A stretch of 64,000 nt of DNA from Hermatobates lingyangjiaoensis (GCA_026182355.1 JAPFBL010001929.1:372501-436500); one strand, 5' to 3'; shown: positions 43,231 through 55,440, counted from the stretch's first letter. Notes: a model not told the origin generated them from the letters alone. Numbers and translations are program-made.

Positions 43231-43379
43231 CATCAATTCTTTGGTTTTTTATCATCATCAAGACATTTTAGTTGATTCAAGATGAAAATTTAAAAATGTA
43301 TCAAGATGCTAATAGCCACAAGTTAGGTCGACCGATTTCATTATCAGAAGATTTCCAGTTCAGATGATATTATAGAAGT

Positions 43380-43590
43380 AAATGTAAATGAAAATTTAAA
43401 TGTAAATAACTTTAATGATAATTTAGATCACAAAGAGAATAATACAAATAAAACTATTTTGGAATTAATTGACAAATATAAACATATGTTTGCTCAGGAC
43501 AAATTCGATATAAGGAGAGTTTAGTTAGCCAAAGACAGATTAAAAGTTCCTAACTTAACTTCTACGTTAAATTTTCAATCTATTTAAAGC
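43380..43590 (+). pseudogene. Ty3/gypsy-type pol remnant
   Basis: The plus strand reads NNTNKTILELIDKYKHMFAQ then DKFDIRRV, stop, LAKDRLKVPNLTSTLNFQSI. The pattern LxxKYxxxFAxDxxDxGxx...L.L.....xxxxPxR marks the entry into the reverse transcriptase domain of gypsy-type elements, between protease and RT. Only about 65 codons with one stop survive. The catalytic RT boxes are not seen downstream. Confidence 0.42.
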
Positions 43591-43807
43591 TTAGATTTTA
43601 AATTAGACATATACAAATCTAGTGTTAATGTTTTAACTTGCTACGAGCTATGTTGGCAGAGTTTTCTTGTGACAAAATGTGAGGACAAACCAACAAACTG
43701 ACAGACAGACCAAAACTTACCTAAGGGAGGATTCGGTTTCTCTAATGTATGAAACGTAAAGATAACTTGAAATGAGTCACTTCTAAGCAATATACCGACA
43801 AAACCTT

Positions 43808-43813
<6 letters not shown>

Positions 43814-43842
<29 letters not shown>
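43814..43842. repeat. (TA)n microsatellite
   Basis: An isolated TA tract with no PAL element beside it. Confidence 0.93.
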
Positions 43843-43847
<5 letters not shown>

Positions 43848-44659
43848 AATACTTTTAGAGTAATTATTTTGGCACTAAACTTCTTTTATTTTCATCCAGG
43901 TGATATGGAGGATGGACTATAATTGTTTCTGCTTGATCATTTTCAAGAGCTGTATAATTTTTAAGGAGAGTACCAATCTTGAAATAATGATAGACTTTCA
44001 TTTAGTGTTATTATAATGTGTAGCAAGTGGTATTGGTGAACTATATTACGCAAGTAATGAACTACTGCAACAATGGAACCTGTTTTCAATTCGAAGGTGA
44101 ACAACAATTTTAATGAATTCAGATCCAGTTTTTTTGTAATAGTTTTAACTTATTTTTATGACGTTTATTATGAATTGAATTTGCTCTGGTGCCACGTATT
44201 CGCTTGGTATATGCTTTATAATTTCCTGTATCCTTCATACGAGAGCCAGTTCAATTAGATGATTCAGATTTTAACAAAATCACATGGATCATGTTTTAAA
44301 CTTATTTCTTGCTTATTGTCATTAAATTAAAACAAGATATCAGTAAGCTTAACAAATGGAATTAACATATGTGTATCAGAAAATTTACAATTTTTTTTAA
44401 ATTCTCATTATGACAGATTTAAAAAATAGTTAACTTTATATTTTTTTCAAGTTTAGAAAGTCAAAAAAGCTAGTTTCTTGGTAGAAACTTATTAAATTTG
44501 GATTGACCCTGTTTTACTAACTGTGGGTAACACAGTGTAATTCAGCAGTAATAGGTCCGTGACCTGGACCTGTTAATTACAACGCGCTCTACAGTGCGCG
44601 GAAAGAATCTTTGGTAGTCGGGCATATTTTATTTGCACGGCATATTTGCAAATTTGCAA
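43843..44659. other. No gene seen
   Basis: AT-rich; one 61-codon plus frame at 44073 without features. Confidence 0.5.
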
Positions 44660-44830
44660 TTTATTTAATTAATTAATTAAATAAATAATATATATTATAT
44701 ATATGGTACAATATAATATATATATAAAATATAATAATATATTATATATACAATAATATTATATAATATATTAAATAATATTTATATATATTAAAATAAT
44801 TAATGTATTTTATTTAATTAATTTGAAATT
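44660..44830. repeat. AT-only cryptic repeat
   Basis: About 170 bp made almost entirely of A and T, rich in AATAATATA and TTAATTAA words, between two TTTGCAAATTTGCA-like flanks (ATTTGCAAATTTGCAATTTA at 44645 and AATTTGAAATTTGCAAACAT at 44820). Confidence 0.8.
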
Positions 44831-45899
44831 TGCAAACATGGCCATATTTGCACTGGTTCTTTAAATTAAAATCAGAAGGGAAAAATTGAAACACTTTTTT
44901 CTTATATTTAAAAACTCCTATGTTCTCAGATTTTATCTTCAATTTTTCTGTAGCTAATTAATCAATAATTAGTTATTGTTAATCAAGCCAGTAATAATAT
45001 TTCCTGAAAAAGAGGCTGCAGCAATAATTTTAAGGGAAATTTAGGGGAATCATGCATTCCAAATGCAAAAATGCATTTTTACATTGGATTGAAAAAAAAT
45101 TATGATAGATTCATTAATTAAACACTGGTCGTTTCGAGTGTTTGTAGCCTAGAATTATGTTGATAAAGAAGTAGTTAATTCTAGGTGGCACATGATATGT
45201 GGAACATAATATACCAAACGGAAGCTTACAAATTCTGTAATTTTAGACCAAGAAATGATTTAAGATATTTATCCTTCAGCACTATCTTATGTCTTTTTAT
45301 CACATTTGGGATACAAGAGTGCTGTATATAGAATTATTATGTTATTTTGATATATGCATAGGTACATTTACTGATAAATTTTTGTAGGAAAAGAATATTG
45401 AAACAAATAACCTCACTAAAATATGTAATAATAAGGTTTATTTTGCTTCTTTCATAAAGAATTAAGAATATTTGCATAACGTGTAATGCTAAAAAATTAA
45501 ATTTTTAAAAAAAAAAAAAGAATACATGATTTGGGTTCCAATATTTTGACGCTTTTCAAAATTTAAAACGAAATAAGATATATAAATTTGGCAATATTCT
45601 TAAGTAACAGCGGCTGGACGTATTTAAATTGTGTAACCAAATTCACTAAATTTAAAATAAAACTATATAATTTTAAATATTTGAAATTGAAACAGGTTTA
45701 AAATTAAAATATGGTTAAGATGTAATGAGTGCCAGTCAAAAACAACATAAGTATTTTTTAAATTATTACGAAAAAAAATAAGGAACAAATCAGGAATTCT
45801 TATTTTAGAAATTTAAAATAAGGAATCTCTTCGTCAGTCTTATAATTTACCATTAAAACTTTTCAAAATCAATTTTTTACTTCTATAATTAAAAAACCT
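44831..45899. other. No gene seen
   Basis: Very AT-rich. It may contain the unseen far end of the piggyBac relic. Confidence 0.45.
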
Positions 45900-46840
45900 A
45901 ATAAGTATAAATCTTTATAATTTTGCTCTCATAGGCACTTAGGGCAGGCGCTGATTGTGCTCTCCACAATGGGGTTTTTTGCACCTATGAAATAGTCTTT
46001 GCATCCTTTAAGTTTTGATGGAAATAGGCAAATATTTTCTTTTTTTGGCTCAGTATACCTTATCTTTGTGGGAGGTTCGCCGTTTTTTGGTAAATACTAC
46101 AAATTTTTTCTTTTATATTGGTAGGCAAGGTAAGCATTTTGCTCGTCTCCATCCAGGGATAAGCTATTGTGAGCTTTTCATGAAACTCAACGTCCACGGG
46201 TTTTTCTTTCTGGATATGACATTACACAGAAATAATGTATGAATTTAAAAGTCAATTGAAGATCCCATAAAAATGGCCATGGGCCACCTGTTTGTCTTGC
46301 GGCTACAGGACATTGACGAGCACATTTGGTCGAAAGTGTCGACTCCCCTTTGTTTCATTATAAAAATGAATCACAGTATTCGGCATCACTCTGTACTTCG
46401 TCTTCTAATAAATTATCTTCAGTTTCACTGTCCGACCCCTAAATTTCTTCATCGCTTGTTTCATGCAACAGCCGACTGATTTTGCATCCGCCTATATCAA
46501 TTTGTGACGTCATTGTATTCTTTTGGTCGTGGCCTATAACAATAAAAATTACTTATACAAAAATATGTACAATATTCGCAAAAAAGTCGTAATAGTACAT
46601 ATTCCCAAAAGTAAAAAAACTGACACTAAAGATAACCATAAACGTCACATCGACGTACAGCAGGTAAATATCTAGGAAAGTATTGCACTTACCGGAACGA
46701 AACGGGTGCGTCCTGCAAGCTCCAACGGCCGAGTGAGTTGGCAGGAACGGCGAGTTTAGGGACGCGAAAAACAAACGAGTTATATTGATTTTCTATAATC
46801 GATTACGTCGATTCGACGTAGGTTATCTATCTAGGGTTAA
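45900..46840 (-). mobile_element. piggyBac-type element, internally deleted
   Basis: On the minus strand the element begins TTAACCCTAGATAGATA at 46840-46824, an almost exact piggyBac end (TTAA target plus CCCTAGAAAGATA). It is followed by an inner inverted motif CTACGTCGAATCGACGTA. At 46513 a frame opens MTSQIDIGGCKISRLLHETS then DEEI, stop, GSDSETEDNLLEDEVQSDAE, the acidic N-terminus typical of piggyBac transposases. At about 45931-46000 it reads CKKPHCGEHNQR and, after a frameshift, CPKCL-stop, matching the C-terminal Cys-rich CxxxxCxEHNxxxCxxCx finger. The catalytic DDD core is missing. I did not find the far TTAACCC end, so the low-coordinate boundary is approximate. Confidence 0.7.
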
Positions 46841-48946
46841 ATATCAAGAATTGTTAAATCTAAAATTCCAGAAACAGCCATTTGATGGATAGAGAGAGAT
46901 GTGCAAGCAGCAGTTTGGTATGTTATGTTGGCACCTTGTGTAAAGAAAGGAAGGCATTATTTGAACACCACCTCGAGCCAAGGGCATACTTCTAATCATC
47001 CAATTAACAGAGAATTCCGTATACTAATGCAAGCTGTGATTAGCAACGGATACTGATTTATTGTGCTACTAGCTTTGAAAGGGTGGTAAATCTTGACATC
47101 GTAAATTATTCTGTGTGTGAAAGAGAAGTGCGGTATTTTAGGTATTTTAAGTGATAAAGTCGTCAGTCCCATTTATAATTTGAAGTTGTATTCGTATTAT
47201 TTTAAATTTAAATCACAAGTAGATCAAATAAATAAATTGATAATTTAATAATTCATTTTATGCTTATTTATTCATAAGGAATACAAAATAGAATAGGGTA
47301 AGAGACACTAGGTCTTCCACAAAAGCTTTCATCCATCGACCTGTTTTGACCTCTGTGTACCACAGCCTTTTGGCCACATCACGAATTAACCAGGTCGATG
47401 GGTCTTTTACGTGCTGCCCATTTAGCCACTTGGAGTTCAAGAGCAGAACTCAAGATCTGAAAGCACCTGAGGTCACCTCGGGGACAACGCATTTCGACCA
47501 CTTAATGTTCATCGTCAGGCTGCTTCTGCCTCAGTAAGGTGATGTTTAATGTTCAAGGAGTCATATGATACTAGTGTTTCTTCCCTTCATGATTAGAGTG
47601 AGTAGATACCATACAATAAATCCTTTCATAGCTCGTGGGTGAATAAAAAGTAAATTTTCTAAAATGTGAGACAAAAATTGTCTCACAATACAATAAGATG
47701 ACTATTGTATAGTCGAAAGCTTGTAAGGTAATAAATTAGTTTTCATTCGTTTAACTAGTCATGTAATGTTAATCTAACTTTGGATATTGTTTATATGTCT
47801 CTGGTAAAGTTAATTTGGAAATTACCCCAAACTGAAAGGAGAATAATGAAAAAGTTAGAGACAAGAAAGCAAAAAAGTTGTCTATGCAGAGGCTGCTGCA
47901 TATTTCAATTCAACAAAGTAATATGTAGATATTAAAGAAGAAGTCAACATTTAATGAGGATTTGAAAATATAAAGATGTATAGGATGATGAGAAAGCGGA
48001 TTTTAGCAGCAAAGCAATATGAAATTCCCCAACTTGTTGGGAATGAATTGATTCAACAATAAGAAATTGGCATGTACAGTATAGAAGGAAACCCAATAAA
48101 GCTTGAACCTAATGGCTCAAGCATGATGGTAGTGGAAACGTAATCAAGTAACTAGGGCAATAGGTCTAGCCTGACACGTAATGCCTCCTCAGACTCCTCC
48201 GGTAAAGGCCACTCAGCGTGTCACCACCTTGGCGGACTATGCAGAGCTTTCCCTGCCTCCTCCCACCCCTGCTACAATGCACTTACTTCAAAGTATCTTC
48301 CACTCAAACCGTTCTGATTCAAATCCTTTGAATAGTCAATATACCTTTTCAGTCAGATGCAATTTAACAGATTTAGTATCTTCTTGAACTCGGTTCAGTT
48401 GTTACGTAGAAGATTGCGGGCCACAGACTGGTATTGCTCGAACAAAAACAAGGAAGCTTTTATCAGTAAAAAAAAAATGTAAAAATGAGAATGATTTTAA
48501 AGAGTACTAGAAGATGTTGCCAATTCCTGAGATGCTACAGCCAATGCAATCACTCCTGAACTTCTTAATTTAGAGAGAATTAGTTTTATTAAAAACTTTT
48601 CTGTACTTTTCGATGCATTGGGAGCCCTACTCTATCATTTTTATTGAAATAGATGTATCAAAAGAAGAAAATATAGACAATATAACAGTGTTTTTTTGAT
48701 TACGGACATAATTTTGTGCTATTAATATTTTACTTATACTAATTTGATAATTTCTAAAACTTCTGTTAACTACAATAAATATCATTTGAAGATAATATTA
48801 AACAATTATTTCATCTTCCCGTCGATTATTCATTAAATTTTCTCTTTCTAAATTTATTTAATTAAATCAATATAATTTAAGTCAAAAACCGTTATTTACC
48901 GCGTTGACGTCATTTATATCAGGTTTTGGAAGCATATTTTATAGAA
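46841..48946. other. No gene recognised
   Basis: Mixed composition. A plus frame at 48181-48387 is proline-rich at its start (MPPQTPPVKATQRVTTLADY) but has no domain or splice support. Another at 47346-47537 is also unassigned. Confidence 0.45.
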
Positions 48947-49021
48947 GTCCCCGCGGCGCATACGGTAGCGCGCAGGACCTCCAATGCCAAGGGCGTGGGT
49001 TCGATTCTCACAAAACTTGTA
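48947..49021 (+). pseudogene. tRNA-like sequence (dead tRNA or SINE head)
   Basis: GCGGCGCATACGGTAGCGCG forms a D-arm with a GCGC/GCGC stem, close to tRNA-Trp D-arms. GTGGGTTCGATTCTCAC is a textbook T-arm and B box. The anticodon region (CTCCAAT) has a poor stem, and the 5' GTCCCCG does not pair with the 3' AAAACTT. It is therefore not a functional tRNA. Confidence 0.6.
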
Positions 49022-49231
49022 ATATTTTATTCAGTTTAGAGCGTGTGCATATATTTAAACACGAACATCAAAGTTTAATAACTATATGGTCAATGTGGTC
49101 AATTTTCTTCTAAAACCTATTGCCACTGCAACATATCCTAACCTGAGAGTCCAACAACCGGTTAGTCAGGCAACATTGTAAAAGGTTGATTGTTTTACAA
49201 CTAGTTTTGAACTCTTTGGATCAAATGTGGG

Positions 49232-49400
49232 GACAGAGTAGCATGATGGCACACGCTCGGTTGGTAGATCTGAGAGAACACTACACCGTTGGCTCCGAGC
49301 CTGTACATTGTCAGGCATTCGTTAAACATCTATACTCTAAATATACTTGAGTTAGGCAAAATTTGCGCCTCTCAATGTAGAATCCCTAGGGAGACACTAC
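49232..49400 (+). mobile_element. Degenerate SINE copy
   Basis: GACAGAGTAGCATGATGGCA (eroded head), TGTCAGGCATTCGTTAAACA, ACTTGAGTTAGGCAAAATTT, CTCAATGTAGAATCCC. The tail region continues eroded to about 49810, where AGCACTAAATGCGAAAAAC then TATAAGTGTGGGTGTTGG matches 52890-52930. Confidence 0.65.
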
Positions 49401-49887
49401 ATCCCCCCTATAGAATGAGCTTCAGATGTGTAGACTTTCAGCAGCCCTTAGATTTAGAATCCCAGAACAAAAAAAAAGAGCGGGAGGGGGAGAGTAGCGT
49501 AGTCTCCTTAATTACTGAAGCTTACAGCATCAAGTCTTGACCCTCACCCTAGATTCTTAAATGGAGGTAGGAAATACTGTTCATGCCTTCTCTTAGAGAG
49601 AATGTAAAGTTTTTATTTTCAAGCCAATACGACGTCAGGTGCTTGTAAAAGAACTCTGCACTATTATAATTGATTGCGGCCAAATTTAGAGCTGGTGATG
49701 TAAAAGCAACCCGGTAATGTGGCTCTCTCATGACTAAACGGTTGCCACACTTTCTGCTCCTATAACAGCACTAAATGCGAAAAACTATAAGTGTGGGTGT
49801 TGGGAACAAGCAAATACTTTAATTCAAATATGTTCATAGTGTTTTCGTAGCATCTTCTAACAGCTATGCAGTCATTTCACACCAATC

Positions 49888-50026
49888 AGTGGAGTTTCAC
49901 AAAGATCTTACGTAATTACTTGTTACTGCGTATTTGTTACAAAAATTTACAATGAAATATTTTAGAAAAATTACTTGTTCGACTGAAATTCTGCAAGAAA
50001 TTGCGGCAACAATTTTTATCTTTTAT
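49888..50026 (+). repeat. Dispersed repeat R4, copy 1
   Basis: CACAAAGATCTTACGTAATT, ACTTGTTACTG, then AATATTTTAGAAAAATTACT. Its partner at 50346 lies across a PAL-3 insertion. Confidence 0.85.
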
Positions 50027-50127
50027 TTATTTATTATTATTTTTACATATTTCCTAATATAATTATAAATTGTATAAATATTATAATTGTACTATTATAA
50101 TTGTATAATAATAACATAATTATTCTT

Positions 50128-50318
50128 GTCTACCTTATTCTCTGTGACAGGGCGCGAGTGCGGCAATATTGTTGGTCTCCAACCGTCTATGAACCATTGC
50201 GTTTTGATTTCCCTTTCTTATCTCTCCTGTAGACGGTTCAAACCGAAAATTAGATACTGTAAGTGTGTGGTTTTAATTTCTCAATGGTTTTTTGCTTACA
50301 TTGAACTTGATATATATA
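50128..50318. repeat. PAL-3 copy, right half
   Basis: GGGCGCGAGTGCGGCAATAT, GTTGGTCTCCAACCGTC, CCTGTAGACGGTTCAAACC, GAAAATTAGATACTGTAAGT. It corresponds to 20300-20480 and is truncated on the left. TA tract at the right end. Confidence 0.8.
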
Positions 50319-50345
50319 CTAGGAGGAGTACACGTCGCTTTGACG

Positions 50346-50482
50346 GGAGTTCCACAAAGATCTTACGTAATAACTTGTTACTGGGAATTTATTACGAAAA
50401 TTTACAACGAAATATTTTAGAAAAATTACTTGTTAAACTTAAATTCTACAAAAAAATACGACAGATAATTTTATTTGACAAA
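50346..50482 (+). repeat. Dispersed repeat R4, copy 2
   Basis: CACAAAGATCTTACGTAATA, ACTTGTTACTG, then AATATTTTAGAAAAATTACT, TTCTACAAAAAAATACGACA. Direct orientation. Confidence 0.85.
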
Positions 50483-51016
50483 ATGATTAGTTAAAATTTT
50501 ACAATTCTTTTTTTTATGAAAAAATGTGTTTTATTCTTTCATAAAAGAAAAAAAAATTCATATTATTAATAAATTACTATTTTAGTTATTATTGCTTTCT
50601 TGAATATTTATATAAAATAGATGTTGTTTCTGACCTTTATCTTTGACCCATGATGCAATAAATAGAATACATTTCAATGTATTGAAATGTACGCCTTGCT
50701 GAAGGTGTCAATGAAACGATTGTGTATAGAGATGAAGGCGCCCAAATACAAGAAACATGACCTTTTATACTGGACGGCTCAACAAATGCCTAACCCAACA
50801 CAATGAAGGCGTTGTCAAACCAAATAGACGTAATGTTTAGATCTCACAATGTCTGCTTGAAGTAATGTTGGATAAAAACGAATTCAGATTTCTTTTAATA
50901 TTGAGTTTCGCATGTCATATTAGTTTTGTCAGTAACCATCTTTTTAGTTTTTTTTTTCTGTTATTATAAAAGTATTTACATATTTCAATATGTTAAGCAG
51001 CACTGGACCTTTTAAG
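50483..51016. other. No gene seen
   Basis: AT-rich; ATACATTTCAATGTATTGAA then ATGTA at 50667-50691 is a short palindrome. Confidence 0.5.
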
Positions 51017-51337
51017 GCAACCTAAATTCAACCTTTAAAAACTGCTTATGAATACTTGAACACAATTCGACCTTCATGAACTGCATATGAACACGTGGAA
51101 GTAAATTAAACCTTCACGAACTGCATACGAACATATTGACTTAAATTCAATCTGTAAGAACTGCATATGAACATGTTGAAGTAAATTCATCCTTCATGAA
51201 CTGCATATGAACATGTGGTAGTAAATTAAACCTTCACGAACTGCATATCAACATTTTGACTCAAATTCGATCTGTAAGAACTGCATATGAACATGGTGAA
51301 GTAAATTAAACCTTCATGAACTGCATATCAACAGTGG
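51017..51337. repeat. 40-bp tandem array with 120-bp higher-order period
   Basis: Units start AACTGCATATGAACATG at 51040, 51079, 51119, 51159, 51199, 51239, 51279 and 51319. Unit ends cycle in order CCTTCATG, CCTTCACG, TCTGTAAG, twice over and into a third round. A partial unit precedes at 51017. Confidence 0.93.
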
Positions 51338-51519
51338 ATAGGTTTGGGTTAGATCTGCGGGAACTGAGTTCGAACGCTAGTACTCAAACCGGTGTGTCAT
51401 ATGCCAGAATAACGGGTAGAGTTCCTAATAACTATTTTTTTTTCAACATAAACCACTTTATTGTATAACATGCCATATATAAAATGACTATGGGATAAGT
51501 CTTAAGTCGGATTACCAAA

Positions 51520-52105
51520 AATAGTCCTTATATCTCTTGTAATAGTCCTTATATCTCTTGTAATAGTCCTTATATCTCTTGTAATAGTCCTTATATCTCT
51601 TGTAATAGTCCTTATATCTCTTGTAATAGTCCTTATATCTCTTGTAATAGTCCTTATATCTCTTGTAATAGTCCTTATATCTCTTGTAATAGTCCTTATA
51701 TCTCTTGTAATAGTCCTTATATCTCTTGTAATAGTCCTTATATCTCTTGTAATAGTCCTTATATCTCTTGTAATAGTCTCTTTATAGTCTTCTTGTAATA
51801 GTCCTTATATCTCTTGTAATAGTCCTTATATCTCTTGTAATAGTCCTTATATCTCTTGTAATAGTCCTTATATCTCTTGTAATAGTCCTTATATCTCTTG
51901 TAATAGTCCTTATATCTCTTGTAATAGTCCTTATATCTCTTGTAATAGTCCTTATATCTCTTGTAATAGTCCTTATATCTCTTGTAATAGTCCTTATATC
52001 TCTTGTAATAGTCCTTATATCTCTTGTAATAGTCCTTATATCTCTTGTAATAGTCCTTATATCTCTTGTAATAGTCTAGTCTTTATATCTCTTGTAATAG
52101 TCCTT
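51520..52105. repeat. 21-bp minisatellite, 27 units
   Basis: The unit AATAGTCCTTATATCTCTTG plus T repeats head to tail almost without change: 12 units, one 25-bp variant (51772-51796), 13 units, one 26-bp variant (52070-52095), then half a unit. There are no unique spacers, so it is not a CRISPR array. The homogeneity suggests recent expansion. Confidence 0.97.
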
Positions 52106-52504
52106 CAGTTTTATTTAGTCATCTTCAAGATCAACTCATTAAGAAAGCTCTTTTACGTAGTACAAAGGTTGCTTTTCAAGACAAACAACGATGTAAACCG
52201 GTCTAACTAGACCAAATAGAAGTAAAGAAGGGAAAGCATTATCTTCCTTACGTAATGTATCATCTAATATAACATGTCCTTACAATATCTTCTTATTAAT
52301 ATTCAATTTCAATCAATTAATTTACTAAATATATTTTCTGAAATTTCATTGTGAATAGGTTTTATAGTGGAACCATAGCTTTGATATTTTAAATGTTTGT
52401 TCTGTCATTTTATGGAAGAAATGTATAAATAGGCATGACGCTTTGTGTTGGGTTGCCACTCCTAAAGCCACAGAACTGAGTCATTGTCTTCATAGTGGCG
52501 TCTG

Positions 52505-53010
52505 CGTACATTTATTTATTGATTTGAATTTTAGGTCCGGGGTTCAATGCCTACTCTGGCCCTCGATTTATTAACTTGAGAGGTGAATAAACATGAGCAG
52601 GTCGTCCCTCAGAGAGACCGTTAAGCCGTCAGTCGCTTAACTACAATGTGAGATACTCGTTTAAAGATCCCTAGTCTAAATATACTTGAGTTAGGCAAAA
52701 TTTAGGACTACCTATTTAGAAATCACAGGTAGGTCCTGAGCCTCTACGAAGTCAGATACCTGTTAAAGATTCCTACTTTAAATGTACTTAAGTAAAATTT
52801 AGGTTGTAGAATCAACATGATGATGGAAGTTCTCCACAAAAGAAATATGTGCAAAATAATTACAAACAACCCATTTCACCCCTAAAATAGCACTAAATGT
52901 AAACGCCTATAAGTCTGGTGTTGGTAATCATGACTTCTGTTAGTAAATCCTATGTTTGACCTATGTATGTTCCCTTCTGGAGGACTGCCACTGCAATCTA
53001 ACCTATTTGT
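52505..53010 (+). mobile_element. Longest SINE copy, with complete 3' end
   Basis: The head is eroded but GGGGTTCAATGCC stands for the B box. Then CTGGCCCTCGATTTATTAAC, GTCGTCCCTCAGAGAGAC, CTTGAGTTAGGCAAAATTTA. The tail block is duplicated (GATACTCGTTTAAAGATCCC and GATACCTGTTAAAGATTCCT). The 3' end is TATGTTCCCTTCTGGAGGAC then TGCCACTGCAATCTAACC. It shows the family may exceed 450 bp. Confidence 0.75.
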
Positions 53011-55237
53011 ATTTACATAGTAAAATATTATTTTTATAATGATTTTATATACAGATATAAATTATTTTCACTTTGAATAAAAATATATAAATCATATATA
53101 TATATATATAATGTATGTAATCATATTCTGTTCTGTATAAATTTTTACAATATTACTATATCAGTCAAGGTGTCAAACAGTAAACATATGTTGATACATG
53201 CTGCTGAGAGATCAAGAGTGATTTAGTTTAAGGAGAGAAATAAGAAAAAGGCAATGTTGAAAGGCTGTTATGAAAGGGAATGCGTGGACTAGTTCGATAA
53301 TGTTTCAGAGCTGGTGATATCGCAACATGTTACGTCCCAGTGGACACCGAGATGACGGCTGCTCGGCGGACCATCATTAACACTTATACTCTGACTTGTA
53401 ATTGATTCAGTCACAACAACTAGATGATAATACGGCCCTACTTCATTACGCCCAATTAGCTCTCTTATATAAACATCGAGTCCACTTTGCCTAAAGACTG
53501 TCTTTTAGTCAAAAGACAGCCAGTCGCTTGCTTCTCCCTCCTTACTTGCTTCTAAATACAATCAATTAATTAATAACCGCTCCATACCTATCTCATAAAT
53601 CAAAAAGAGTTCGAACAATCTTTTAGACGAAAAAAAAGTTTTCATTTCAGACACAACACACACACACACACACACGGAGTCTGACACACACACACACATC
53701 TGGTTGCTCAGTTGCCTTTTATTCTTTACTTTTAATTTTTTTCTTTTAAATTTAAAAAAAATTCATAAAATGACTAGGGTGACTAATTAGATAAAAAGAA
53801 AACACGTATCACTTCTATATGAAAAGAAATGAGGAGATACGGTTTTTTTATGTTGAAATATTACATACAACATAAACTGTAAGAATTTTCAACAATTGTA
53901 GCTTGTTTATTTCATAAGCAGCTCGCATGGAGAAAATATGTAAGTACTCCTGGCTAAAAGGATTCATACTGATGCTTCCATGGACCAAGGAAGTTAGTCT
54001 CTTCTTTAGTTGGCGTAAGCAGTTCCATGCGTATCAAGCACTGCGGTTATACAAATATATAAAACAAGAACAACAGAAACATCCATGGGTTAAAGGAATT
54101 GAACGAGCTTCACTGTAGGAAGAGCATGCATGGATAATTATACGTAATTATAACTACTCAGGGTCTTTGTTATTGATTAAGACTCCGAAGGCCTCTAAGT
54201 TTTGATATATAAATTTTAATTACTCATTCCAAGTTCTTATTAGTATTTTTTAATAGCCTAATAATGATATTATTTTTTAAGAGTCTACATACTTATAAAA
54301 CTCTGATGACCGATCTTGTTTGTTTGTTTTCTTGCCATCGTGTATTGTCTGAACTGAGCAAAAAATAAAAATATATGAGGATTAAAGGTCCAAGCGCTAT
54401 ACTGTGGACCAAACGGACTTACTTATCAGAGCCTTCCAAAACCTGATATAAATAACGTCTTATATGCTATAAAAACGAAAATTTCATTTTGCAGTAATGA
54501 ATCACTTTCCCTACTGGTCGGATTTTTTTTCCATTTATTCATATTGTTTACATTGACTTAGACAAGTGCAATAAAGAGTGAAATAAAATTGTTATTTAGA
54601 GGTTTATTAAAAAATTTTTTAAATGTTTTAATGAGTTAAGATAATATGTTAGAAGAATAAAGTTGTTAAATGTAAAAAAATTAATCCAGTCAAACATATT
54701 TTCTGATGAATTCCATTGTGTGATAAATGGTTGTCGAACAAGTGTTTGACTAATCAAACAAATCATAAGTTGGTTGTTAAAAAGTTTCATATTATATTTA
54801 CTTATAGTAAAGTTGAGTTTAGGCCACTCAAGGTTTGTTATCTTAGTTTTCATTCCTATGAGAATTTAATATTTGTAGGTAAGGCAGGACAGCATCTGTC
54901 GAATTAGCTATTATATTAATAATTAAATGCCAAATTCACTTTAGCTAAAGGTAACATGAAATTCACTGACGGTACGAAGTTTGCAGGGTCAACTGGTATT
55001 ATATAGAAATTTAAAGGTGTTCAGAACATTGTTAGAATTACGGTGTGAGCTAAAAAGTAGCGTAATTGACTAAGGGCAAGAAGATTCGAGGTCAAATAAA
55101 AATCATGACCTTAGGTTTAACAACTCATAGATCAAATCGACCCTCAAAATAGGCGTAGAGTAGCTGGTCCTGAGCAAATACAACGTCAAGTATTCCTCTT
55201 CTGATAAACTTTAGAAAGGGAAAATCTATTACACTCA
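53011..55237. other. No gene recognised
   Basis: AT-rich with a (TA)n at 53095. A 63-codon plus frame at 53927-54118 (MEKICKYSWLKGFILMLPWT...) has no known motif. Confidence 0.5.
53655..53700. repeat. (CA)n microsatellite, two blocks
   Basis: ACACACACACACACACAC, then CGGAGTCTG, then ACACACACACACAC. Confidence 0.92.
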
Positions 55238-55440
55238 ATTGTGACTCATCCATAACTAATGTGAGTGCCAAATAACAAATGAGCCATACTTTTTAGCCTA
55301 GTTTAGTATTCAAGGTATTGCAAGTGGTGATATCAGAAGCAAACAGTACAAAACAAGTAATGTGACTCACCCATAACTGAAGTGGGTGTCAAACAACAAA
55401 TAAGCCATAATTTCGACCGGAGTTCAGTAATCAAGGTGAA
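55238..55440. repeat. 122-bp direct repeat, 1.7 units
   Basis: TGTGACTCATCCATAACTAA then TGTGAGTGCCAAATAACAAA at 55240 recurs as TGTGACTCACCCATAACTGA then AGTGGGTGTCAAACAACAAA at 55362. Both continue to a TTCAGTA(A/T)TCAAGGT-type word. Confidence 0.85.

Noticed and set aside
48947..49021. Functional tRNA gene
   Set aside because: Acceptor stem cannot form and the anticodon stem is poor.
51520..52105. Possible CRISPR array
   Set aside because: Units are contiguous and identical with no unique spacers, and the window is eukaryotic; it is a minisatellite.
53927..54118. 63-codon plus frame with plausible amino-acid mix
   Set aside because: No recognisable family and no splice sites I could support.
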